Positions 1 through 11,900 of a stretch of DNA of 64,000 nucleotides are shown one piece after another. The position numbers were made by a program, and so were the translations under genes. The notes under the pieces were generated by a model that did no database searches, was not told where the DNA came from, and worked only from the letters and a program-made list of their open reading frames with translations. The stretch comes from Triops longicaudatus (lineage: Eukaryota; Arthropoda; Branchiopoda; Notostraca; Triopsidae), in contig JAGQDJ010000260.1 in NCBI GenBank assembly GCA_022885665.1, positions 992,001 to 1,056,000 on the forward strand, in the 5' to 3' direction. Position 1 is the first letter of the stretch; each line of letters opens with the position of its first letter.

Positions 1-1434
1 CAGAATAAGAATTCAGAATTTGCCTATTCATATGCCACGTCTTTTAAGAAGATTCAACGCAAATAAGTTGAATATGTTAAATTATTTTATGTATTGGTAT
101 TGTTTGTGATGGATACACTTTTATTTAAAATAACTATGGTTGTTAAAAATAAATGGAAACTTGTCAGAAATGGGTAGCTTTTGTTTACCGTAAGTGGAAT
201 AGGGGAGACGGTGGCGAGAAATGAGTTTGACCACAGGTATGACTCCCGAAAGGAACGCTAGAAGTGTCAGGTGTGACATGCTGGAATTGACTTTTAGGCC
301 TATAAACCCAAATTCATTATTAAAGGTAAGGCTAGGGACTGCCCATCAGCCTACCTTTTAGGAGAAAAAAAGAGTACTATTTGTTTCCTTGTGGCATTTT
401 TTTTCCATTGACCTCTACTTCTTCTTTGATGTAAGGTCGTCTAAGCCATCTATCGGTCTCATTTCCAGCTACATCGACCTCTATTTATTTGTAGAAGACG
501 TTTCACGATTGATACACCAGTTTAACGTGACTGAAAATTTCCTTGGAACAATTCCCTCCCTACGGCTTTCACGTTACGTTTTCGGTTATGTTATCTTAAA
601 TATCTAAATATTGAAGTTAATAAAGTTTTGAGTAACTAAGTGTAATAGATAACAGCGTGGCTTTTCATTATGCCAAGGAATCTCAGATCGACAGCATTGT
701 TAATGAATATCCTGGCATTAAGGCACACTGGTATGACACCTGGTGGACGGTGTTCGAAATCTTATCTAGGTCCTCGATTTTTAAGAGACGCTTGTGCCTG
801 CCGGATTTGTTGTTTACTGATAAAATGTGGAGAAAATAAGTCCAGCAACGTGTTTTTTTTTCTGCTAGTGTTCTGCATTCTGTAAGGGCTTAAAGAAGAT
901 AGCAACAATGATCACGTCTTGTCAAGTTCGTATATATATGAATTACTCCAAACAACAATGAAACGCATTTCAAGACGCAAAAGATTTTCGAAAGAAATAC
1001 GAGCAACGCAATTTTAGCGTAAAATTTCCTGGCATTGATTTAGCTTCCTCGGTTAACAATAGGTTAGAAAACTTAATACTGAAATTTAAGCATTAAATCT
1101 CAACTATTTGGCTAACGCTATCTTTTGGGCGTGTGTACTTTTCCGAGTGAAAAAAGAAAGCCTTGAAAAGCATGAAAGAAGAATGGTTATTGTTTTCGAA
1201 CCATATGGTCCTTATTTATCTCGTATAATTTTCACGAAAAGCTTTTTCGATAGGAACGAAACGCCGGAATGTATTTTTTTTTCATTTTTTTTTTCTTTTG
1301 AATGTGAAAACTCCATCTTTCTGCGTTTTTTCTATGCTTTGTTTGTTGGCTAGCTGTAAACACATTGAGAAACAAGTTCCTACGACAGCTAATCTAATTC
1401 CGTTTTTGTTTGTTTCTTTTTGGCACTGGGACAG
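1..1434. other. Region upstream of first visible bitesize exon
   Basis: No convincing complete gene is visible here. The upstream coding exon of the bitesize-like gene must end with two bases of a codon, because the first recognised exon starts with the third base. I could not identify that exon here, so it is either short or left of the window. A short transposase-like remnant lies near 650-770. The stretch just before 1435 is T-rich and ends in a plausible acceptor (CTGGGACAG). Confidence 0.5.
650..770 (+). pseudogene. Possible transposase remnant
   Basis: The + strand reads AKESQIDSIVNEYPGIKAHW followed by YDTWW. The pattern (QI, then a few residues, E-YP-x-I-x-H-x-YD-x-W) resembles a segment I associate with Kolobok-type or similar transposase-derived proteins, where a DRH...QI...YP..H.YD.WH stretch is common. 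Only about 40 residues are recognisable and stops follow. It is at most a decayed fragment, and the family assignment is tentative. Confidence 0.3.
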
Positions 1435-2917
1435 TCGTTTAAAGGCAGAAATCCAGCAACTAAAACGCAAAGGAGCGTTGAAAGTGAATGCAGAAAATTC
1501 GTCTCCCTTATCGTCGGCGCGGTCATGTGGACGATGTCGAGTAGAATTGGGACGCATCATTAACCGGGGAGCAATTTGCCGGACGTGCAAACAACGTGTT
1601 TGCAAAAACTGCCGTGAATTCAATTTAAGAGGAACAGACTGGGTTTGCACTCTTTGCGCCAAAAACGCGTAAGTCGTAATTTATAACGGGCGTCAAAATG
1701 TACCGCCACATGCGCCTCTAGTGGCAGAATCCTGTACTTCCCTTTTAAATGAGCCCCATACGTCACTGAGAATGCATGCCGGGTTATTACTGGAGGATTA
1801 CGATCTTTAATTTAGCTGACAGCACAAAAATTAGCAAAACTGTAAAAGATTACAAAATCAACATAACTTTTAGCACAAGAACCTACGTGAATAAACATAA
1901 TAGTAAATAAACTCGTAACCTTTCAGATCTATTTGTAATTTTACTGTATTTTTTAATTATTTTAATACAAAAACATCTTAGTGTGGTATTTTTCATAGGA
2001 GAAAACGGATAGAATGCGAAAGGTTATTTGTTTTTTTTTTGTATTTAAGTCTAGGTAATTACAATGGCGACATCTAGGAACGCAGCTTGTTATTAAGCAA
2101 TTCGAGTTTTGTTCTTTTTAACCCTGTACTGCTCGTTCAATTTTAAAAACAAAACTTGTTCTCGCTATTCGTCTCTGCTTTAAACAAAACCGGTTTCTGC
2201 GCTCGTGGTACTGAACTTATGGCCACCACCTACGGGTCCTAAGGGCGTTTTACAATTTCAAAAGCATCAAGCAAGTTTTTGAAACCGAAGGCGGTAGGAA
2301 AGCAGGGAGTGTGAGGGGGGTTTTAGGCCCCAGGAAGGTATCAAGCAATCAAACCTGCTGAGATGCTGAATGCGCAATCCGGTGCTGTCGTGTGTTAGTT
2401 GCTAAAGGTCACTTTGTTACCAAGCAAGTGTTGGAAAACTTGTTCGTAAAATTTATGGAAAATTGGAATTATTTTCCAGAAAAATTGCACTTTGAACTAG
2501 TAAAAAAAAGTGTACCAATTACTCGAGCTTCATAGAGAGCAAGTAGCTAATTAAGTGATTGAGTTAGTGCATGTCCGTTACGTAGTTAGACATAGTCCTG
2601 TTAGTTTGCAACTTTTTGGAATTCCGCTTCTGAGAACGTCATTGCAACGAGCTGTGATTGGAGTTTTTGGTTAAAACAAACTGGTATAACGTATGTGCAA
2701 AATTTACGTGACGGAAAAATAAGTCCAAGTTGCGAGTTTTTTGAAAATTCAGAGCTCTTTGGTTTTGTTTGTTTTTGCTCTAGAGAGCTGCAAGCTGTGA
2801 CCTCGGAATGGATGAACGTTTTTGTAAGACGCCCTAGTCGTCGCCGGAATTCCAAGGATTACGTCGCACCTGGTGATATTGTTGCCAAAAGTATCAAACG
2901 ATGTTGGACCATTTCAA
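1435..2917 (+). other. btsz: Slp homology domain exons (FYVE-type zinc finger)
   Basis: The exon at 1435-1668 encodes a basic helix (RLKAEIQQLKRKGALK) and a zinc finger with four CxxC pairs (CGRC, CRTC, CKNC, CTLC). The exon at 2784-2917 continues with ELQAVTSEWMNVF, which fits the end of the second SHD helix and its conserved Trp. The splice joins phase 2 to phase 2 and makes an Ala codon. In the family this domain binds GTP-bound Rab27 or Rab3/8 types. The preceding helix of the domain is not seen, which supports a missing upstream exon. Confidence 0.8.
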
Positions 2918-5900
2918 GTAATTATTTTTTTGTTAATATTTTTAGAGCCTTATTACGAAACTATGATGATATTTTAAATTCTTTTTTTATTTTCGATATT
3001 ATATGTTCCATACTCAAGCTCAAGTTAAAAATGGTGTATTTGAACATGTCCATAGTGAGGAAATTCTAAAAGCATTGCGGTAGTTCATTTTACCAGAAAT
3101 TTCCATAGCTCAAGCTCACGAGAGTAAAATTTATTAGGTAGTTTTTCATTGTTATCCCCATTCCGTTCAGGGGACAGTGCACCTACGCTGGGGACCACAC
3201 AGTCTCATAGGTGGCAATACAAGCACAATGCATTTTTCCATTGCTTCCCACGCTATCGAATGTTTTCACGTCGAGCGAACGGAAATTGGCGAAAGCTAGT
3301 TAGGTCATAACACAAAAACTAACTGTCGGATTGTAATGCTGTTTTCTTTGCAAATTCGTTTAAAAAATAATCTCGAACATATCGAAGCCCAACTTTATTA
3401 AAAATATTTGTTCGAAAAGAATGTGACAATTCAGCTCCATTTTATAAACTTTTAAAGCAACATGGCACAAAATACTCTTCATGCACTAGAGGTAATGGTT
3501 CTTTACATTACTGTCAGCAATTTTTTTTGAAATATTGAGCGTATTTTGTGACATGACCTGACCAGTCTCCTGTGTTATTCCCCCATAAGAGCCTTAAATG
3601 TACCGTAGCTTTAATTTAGCATTCCATTTTGTTTAACTTACTTTTTACTGACATTTGTTCCCATTTTCTCTAAAAATCAATGCTTCATTTTGAAATTGGA
3701 AATGACCGTTTTGATACTAATTCACCTATTTTTTCTTATTTTCCCCCTTCACTCCTCTCACCCGAAATTCTCGAAAAAGATCCGTCTGGTTCGAAGGGAA
3801 ATCGTGATCCCGAACTCCGCTCTTACAACACGCTGGGCCATCCCCATAAAAATCATCCTTCTCATGCTTCGTCAACGCCCTCAGGTACTTCACGACATTT
3901 CCCATCCTCACCTCCTCCATCGAAAGATGACGACGATGACGTTGCTGCCTCCCCCGCTGGTCGCCGAAAGCCGCACCATCCGCGTCTAGCGCCCCGAAGG
4001 TCGGCCAGTCTTTCCCAAGCGGACCTGCTCGACATGGAACCGTCCACTCACCCGCCCAATGTCCACTGCTCCCGGTACCGCGATTTCCCCTCCAATACCC
4101 CGAGTCCCACCAGTCCGGCACGCTGGAATGCCCAGCCATCGTCGCCGTGGTCGTCGTTGGGCGGCTTGCCGCCCGCAGAGCGAAATTCGGTCCGACGTAG
4201 TAACAGCTCCGTAAACGAATCCATGGATCTGCACTACTCCCAACGCTCCAAGAGTATGGACCGGGTCCAGTACTACCAGAACAATTACCCCACCCCAGTG
4301 CCAGTACCCTATTCCGTAGAATCTGTCACACCCAATCCTCCCAGTAACAAGGAATACGTGCTTTATCTGGACCGGGAAACTGTCCCAGTACCGGTTTTCC
4401 GCGACAACAATGATCCTTACTTGTATTGTGCCAATACCGAGATTCCCTACCGGGAACGAACCCAGAGTATGGATCGCGGTACGTCGGGTTCTTCGAAAAT
4501 TCGAATGGGTAGGTATTAAAGCTGTGCGTGGCTTAAAACCCAGTTCTTTTATTTATTTATTTTTTTAGTTAACCTACGTTTAGTACGTTAGGTTTTTTTA
4601 ATATAAAAGGCGAAATCGCTTAACTGCAAGGGTCCGTTACCGACCAGTCAGTATGAAGTTATACGAGACAGGATGTTATCCGAATTGCCTATTGAAAGCA
4701 GCTAGAAATACAGAGTAGAAAACAGCCATTTATCCCCATAAGCCTGTATTAAGGCTACGATGCACGTAAGAGTCTCGTGGGCGAATAACACAGGAGACTA
4801 GTCTGGCCAAGTCAGGAAATTCTTTCGATATTTCAAAAAACTTTCCGACAGTAATGTAAAAGACTATTATATATAGTGCACCTTGAAGAGCTTTTAGCAA
4901 AATATTGCTTTATAAATTTTCAAAAAGGAACCGAATTTTCATGTTTTCAAAAATATATTTTTAAAAATTGGGTTTCGGGATTATTTTTTTAAACTAATTT
5001 TCAAAGAAAACAGCATTGCAATCCGATAGTTAGTTTTTCAGTTGTGATCTGACGAGTTTTTGCCAATTTCCGTTCTCTCGACGAAAAAACGTTCGATGGC
5101 GTGGAGAATGCAACGGAAAAATGCATTTATTTAACCATCCCGTTAAGCAGACTCGGGTCAAAGTAACGTGACGTGAAAATAAAAAAAAAAAAAAAAAAAT
5201 CATAACTTTTGACCGAAAGGTTTCTAGTGGCTTTGAACAATCTTAAGGCCTGTTTCATACCGTTGAGCACTTTTAGTAAAATTTGCGTCTGGAATTACTG
5301 AGAATTAAGATATTTGACAATGTCTAATTGCGCTCACTTTTTCTAAGATAAAAAGTGGCATGTTTAGCCCGCTGCGTTCACTATAGACAACAGATTATTA
5401 TTATACAATTTTTATCGTTCCAGGTACCAGGTCCACTGGCCCTCACAGGTTCACGAGTACGAAAGAAAGTCAAAGTACGAGTCATCGGCCTAGCCGGGAG
5501 CTGTCGCTTGATACCAGTGTTCCCAATTACCTCCGAATGGGTCCTTCGGTATCCAAACCCAACCCTCCGAGCGGCATTTACCCGACCGGGTCGTTGGATC
5601 GTTTACTGGTGTCAGACAAAGGCAAGCGAAACAGCCAGCCGCGGATCAATGACCAGCAGCGGCAACAAAATATCAACCGAGTGTACATCGACGGCGGAGA
5701 TGATCCTAAGGTATCATCTCCGAACGGGAAATTGCATTCCACGGCGTCGCAGCGCACTGGTACTCTACTGGAAGCTACGAGCTCGGGCATTAGTGTGCAT
5801 ATGACCCATCAAACTTTATCGCCCTCTCGTCCCAACTCATTAACTAACAGCAAGTCCGGACACCGGTCGCCGCAGCTTATTGTGACTCTTCCGTCTTCGC

Positions 5901-8900
5901 CGCCTGCCTCGCCTTCCAAACTTAGTCAAAAACAGTGGAAGGACGAAGAAAGAGACTTTTTTCCGCAAGACGAGGCAGTGGGAGGTTCGGCAACATTACC
6001 GCGCGTAAGCAAAAAATTACCCGCAATTCCTCGCACAGCGACAGGCACCATCACCAAAGTATATCTCAAGAACTCGCCGCCAGGTGGCAAACCTTCGCCG
6101 CCCGCGGCTGCCAGCAACGCGTTATGGAGTTCGTATGATGTAGAACACGCCACCGGGACTGTTTTTCGGAAAGTGACAGTTACGAAAACCCAGGAACATG
6201 AACGTCAAAGCCAGACGACGTATACAGGTAAATATACACAAATGCGCCGAAAGAAGATCGTAAACTCGAGGAATAAAAGGGGAAAAATAACACACCGGCA
6301 CAGTGTTTACTGGTTTGGGGCTTTTTTTTTTGGTGGATGTAACAATACGAGTTGCTGGAGGGGAGAATTTTTCTTGTGAGGGAAATTCAGGTTAAGGACT
6401 TTTGGTTTACGACTAACGATCTTGGAGAATGCTTTACTACGTTATCTTTTGCACGAAAGAAAGCTTTTAAGGGAAGACTTTATTACTGCTTTGTGGGTCC
6501 TTTTGGTACGTTTTAACTTTACGGTCATAGGAGGTAAATCACAAAATCGGTATAAAACCACAAAGCATGGTAGTAAAAATCGGTGCGTGAGGTTGAAATT
6601 TGGCGAAGGTAGTGGGACGACATTTGATGTGAGCGAGCTATAAATGAGAATTACGGAAACAGTAACTTGGTGTACCAGGGGTAAATTGAATCACAGTGTT
6701 TCTCGCGTTGGCAGGGGAGAATTTTAGGGGAATTGTATTGGGTTTGAATACCAAGAAAAAATAAGCATATTTGCAATTTTACGATTTGTCTTAAAAGACA
6801 TTGAAACCTTCGACAAATTGTGTATGAACTAGAATATAAATTCGGTTTAAAGGGTAATGGACATAAAAAATAGCTTTGTCTTTTAAAAAGGAGTAAAAAA
6901 TTTAGTTTCTAAATTTATGTTTGTTTTTCGCGCATGCGAAGTAATACACCAGTAATACACAGTACACCATCGTTACGTCACGTGATCTCCGTGACGTAAC
7001 GATGGTGAACTGTGCTGTCTAGACGAGCTAGAGACTTGCGTTTTAAATATAAAAATTTTCAGGTTTTCAACTACTCAATGCAAAAAAAAAAGTGAAACAA
7101 CGTCGACGACGCAAACATCAAAGCAAATACGGTGTTCAAAGTTACCTAGCTAGCTTTGACCATTTCCCCATGTTATAGCTTATAGGCTTTTGAACAAAAA
7201 GACAAAAGCTTGCACGAAATAACTCTTGAAAGGCTCTTTAAAAACAAATGAAACACAATTCCCGTTTCTTAAATGTGTATTGCAAGATTTAATCAAAATC
7301 TCTTTTATGTCCATTGCTCATTAAATTCCAGTTTTCATTTGATTAACTTTATTTCACAAAATACGCTTCGCAACTTCAGCATTGAAGTTTAAAATTAACC
7401 TTACTGCGTTTTTGCATAATATTTCACTAGAAATATGTTTCCTCATTAAACGAGTTCCGGAAGCAACTTTAACTAAGATAGCATTATCAGAGTATTCGTG
7501 CTCAACTAGCAAACAGGAAGGTCTAAACATGGTACCAATAGCTCAGCAATTTCTCCTCTCAACACACTCTTTTTGGTACGCTTCCTTCTAAAAACTAACA
7601 TTTTTTCCCAAAACATTAGCAATATTCTTTAATGAGTTTTGCTACCTTCCTAAAAATGTGCGATAATCTTTTGTTTCCCTCGTAATCTCTCTTGTTCGCC
7701 ACTCTTTTTTCTTCAACTCTTGCCTGCTGCTATCTCCTCTCAAGATTTCCCAATTTGCATGCAGTGGATGAAGCATTCTAACAGCTTGATGTACTGACGC
7801 AAGTAAACAAAGAACTGCCAAATCACCTCAGAGAGCTCCGAAACTCAAAAAGTCCCAAACTTTGTAAAGGTCGCCATTCTGAAGAAGACGTCTTCACTGC
7901 CGCCACTACCAAAGTCCGTCGCTCGCACAGCCACCGTCGTACCACCCAAGAACGGACTACCACGTACACCACGGTTCGGGAACCTTCTTGTTCAACTCAC
8001 GAAGGTGGTAGCGATTCCGCCAATGAAGAAATCGCCCTGGATTCCGAGAAAATGCTACCGGGTGGTGACGACTACCGTTTGGTCTTCATCAGCTCCGAAG
8101 ATTCATCCAAGAGCTCCTTGGACGAAGATCCCAGTTTCGAAGACGAGATGCGCGGTTTGCCCAACGAAGCTGATCATACCGGTTTTATTGACGAAACCGA
8201 CTGGGAAGAAGACTCGCATCCTAAGCCCCTCCCCCAGCGCCGATTACTGTCATCATCGTCAACCAAACCTAAATCGCGCCACGGAGGCACGCGAATCAAC
8301 GATTCTGCCTCGTCAACCACGTCTTCATCGTCAATCCGAACTTCCCAAAAGGGACAAGGAGCTCCGCGAAGTCGAGCTAATTCATCCATTCTCGAAGGCT
8401 CTCTAACGAGCAGTTGGGAAACCAACAGCCCGAAAACCTTTTTAATTGACGATTTTCACCAATATGCCTGGGGCAGCGATTCTCCAGCGCAGAACGCCGA
8501 CGATTCCCAGCTTCCGATTCCAGTGACGACCACCGTTACGCGCGAAGTCCAAACTGATCCCATGGGCTCGCTGGACGAAGCAGAATTTCAGTTACTCTTA
8601 AGCGATTTTGAAACCAGTGATACTCGTTTAAACCATCTTAATTGGCTGAGCGGGGAAGAGGTGAATCCCGGGAGTCCTACACGGAGTCTTGGCGAATGGG
8701 AAACCGCTAGTCACCACATCCGAACACCGTCTTCTCTGAGTTACTTCAAATTTTCTGTCACAGACGATGTCCCTGGCGCGTACCTCCCTATATGGCAACC
8801 GCCATTGAGCAGGCGTTCAAGCTTACAAAGCCTTAACTCCATTTCTGCTGAATCTTGGTGCCCCAACGACGAGTTTCCTGAAGTTTTCGCAGAAGAGCGT

Positions 8901-11900
8901 TCAGTGAAATCCTTCCACCGCAGCGACTCGAAGCGGTCGAGCGGCGAACGCAGTTTGGAAGAGCTGCAACTCACGGCTGACCACATGCTCGCAAGCTCCG
9001 CCCTCTTGGCTGATTCCAGCGCCTTCTTATCCAGTTTATATTCGCCGCAAGGTACCGCCCTCCCGGGCTTACACGAGTACCGTAATCAAATTCTCCAAGA
9101 GATCCAAACCTATACCAGCAAAGGGGACTGGAATTTAGCTGATAATCTGTTATCTCAATCAGATAAACCTTTGGTTCATTGTGTCACTGCGAAGCCACCT
9201 GATGTGTTGCCTTCCACTCCTGTGCCAAACGGTTCTCAATCGCTCTCTAACGCTTCACCAATTCGCCCTAAACCTGCGCTGCGATTACGTAACAATAACC
9301 CTAATTACCGTATTTGGCCCACTGGTCTGCCCTCCGCACGTGCGGGTGCGCTGCTAAGCACCAAACGCTGGAAACCGTGCTCCGTTCTCATGGAAACGGA
9401 CGAACCTTTCTTGTGGGACACTGAAGCCGACGCAGTCACCGCTTTACCGCGCGAAGACGCGGTTGAGGTAAGGCATGCCGACGGCAGATGGCCTGCCGAG
9501 TCCCTTTTCCTACCTGGCTCGCACAGTCTTAAAGAAAGGAAAAGTGGTTGTAAGAGTGAGAAACCGCCCGTGGCGGGCTTTCGCCCCGAAGCACCTTGCC
9601 CTAGCGACAAGGACCTGCTTTCTTCGCGAGCTCAGCCAGCAGTCGCAGAGCAAGAACTACCTGCACCACAAGAACCAAGTGCAGCCGTGGGGACCAATGA
9701 AACTAATTATTTCTGGGAAAGAGTGCCTTTGCATCCTGCCAAATCTGACCTCCGTGACCTGTCAAGTGATGACGAAAACCAAGTCCATCGAGTGCTCAAA
9801 CATTTGGATACAGTGGACGCTGCTGCAACAGTGAAAGCTTTGTTGCCCAGTGAACAAGACAAGGACAAGCTGAGCCACAGTGACTTGCAGCTCTTACCGG
9901 AGAAATTGGCTAAAGAGGTGCAGCCTACTTTCTCCTGTTCCAATTACGTTGCTGACGATCCAGCACCCGAGAACAACAATCACAACAACGGTAAGAGCCA
10001 CAACCAGAACAGCCCACCAGCTTGTCAATCGGAGCCCGAAAACGCGCTTCCTGCTTACACTGCTTCTTCGCCTCTTCCATTATTCCCGAAAGAATCCTTA
10101 GCTTTGCTTCCTATTGAAGACCGCGAAGGGAGCGAAAAGGAAGGAGAAGGATCACCGGTGGGAAAAACAATAGAAGTGCAGGAAGGGGAGAAGGGGACAG
10201 AGGAATGGGAGAAACGCGACTCCACACGTGCAAAGAATATGCATGACCCAGACGAGCCACAACACAATATAAACGACACCGCTCCGATTGCTACAACGCC
10301 CGTTACCTTCCATGCGCTGCCTCCCGTTGCGAAACCCGCTGTAATTCAAACCGAACCCGCCCAAGGGATGCTGGAGCATGAGCAGCCTCTGCCCCATCGA
10401 TCCGAAGCACGTGCTCGTGTGGAACTAACAAGTGAAAGTGAAGAGAAAGGCAGAGATGAGGGGCCAATCGAAACGGAAGTGAATGACTTGGGTCACATAA
10501 CGGAAAGGGAGCACGTTTGTGACACCGAGGGCCTTTCCAAAGCCAACAATGAAACGGTGGAAGAAAAAGGGGAGGAGCCTCATATTATTGATTCTTATCC
10601 GGCCTTGGTGTCTTCGGATGCGCTGAAGGCATCAGCAAATGTTGCAGAGCTGCCTGAGAAACGAGATGAGTCTTCGGCAGATTCGATCGAAAGCCACGCC
10701 CACTCAACGAGTGACTCATGTGCCACGTTGGGACCATCTGCCCCTTATTGCGACGCGAGCGAAGCGAACAGAAGCGAAGTGGAGAGTGCAATTGCTAAAG
10801 AGAGCAATAAGAAGCGTTCCAGGTTCCAAGTGACGCGTGCAAGTACGCCCGAAGTACGTGACAATTGTAAGGAGTACGTAACAAAAGCCCGGCGCTTGCC
10901 TAGCGATTCTGAAGGCGTTACGAGCGAAGGTGACGACGAAAGCCCGGGCTTTGAAACCGACTCGCAGCAGAACACGGTAGTGGAAGGTCACGGTCAGTAC
11001 CAAAACTTGCGTCAATTTGCGTTGAAACAAAGCCGATCTGCTTCGCCCTGTCCGTCAGTGAGTCAGATGAAGGAAAGCGAGGTGGAGGGCAGCAGTGTGC
11101 CAGCTTCGCCGGTACTGCTGGACGGAAGGCTGACTCCCCAGCGCAAAACTTCGTCAGGAAGTGGCACTGGGGGTCAATACACGAGTTACATCTTAATAAC
11201 GCAAGAAGGATCGAACGCCGAAGACCCAGCAGTGCTTGCCACCCCGGAAAATGACCAAGAAACGAGCAAAGGCGAGGAAGAAACCCTAGAAGGGGCGTCG
11301 AGTCGCGTTACAGTGACAGTTCCCGCGCCTGAGTTTGAAGAAGACTCGAACTCTGTGCGTGTGGTGGCGACGTCGACGGTAGAATCCGAAAATTCGCTCG
11401 CAGAGGACGACTTGACGTTAAAGACCGACGGTGATCAGCAGTGGAGCGAGGAAGAAGACGGATCTTGCGTGACGATCAGCGGCAACGGCACTTTGACCGA
11501 GTTCGATGACAAAGACTCCGACGGTGGATCTTCGAGATTAGGCCATAGTGAGATCGAAGACGAGCTGGCCGAAGAAGCTGATTTGCAACTGAAGGAAAGC
11601 TCGACCTTAGCCCGGTATTTTACCCTCACGTTGGAAACTGGATTTAATACCCCGCGGAAGCAGCCAGTCACGCATCGGAATACTGTAGTAGCGAACGATC
11701 CTGAGGAAGAATCCATGGCTAGTACTTTAACCGGAGAAGATGACAGTTTCCAGGACGATTCTTCCGATCCTTCCGAGCGCTACGTGGACGACGTTGAAAG
11801 CAACTACAGCGAATCAGCGTCTTCGGGCGATGAAGCGTACCTCGATAGGGAAGAAGAACTCCGCGGGTACCATCGCGCCATTGACTTTACGCTGCATACC

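Noticed and set aside
7765..7784. Strong-looking acceptor TTTGCATGCAG before the giant bitesize exon
   Set aside because: All three phases meet a stop within 30 bases, so it cannot feed the long frame.
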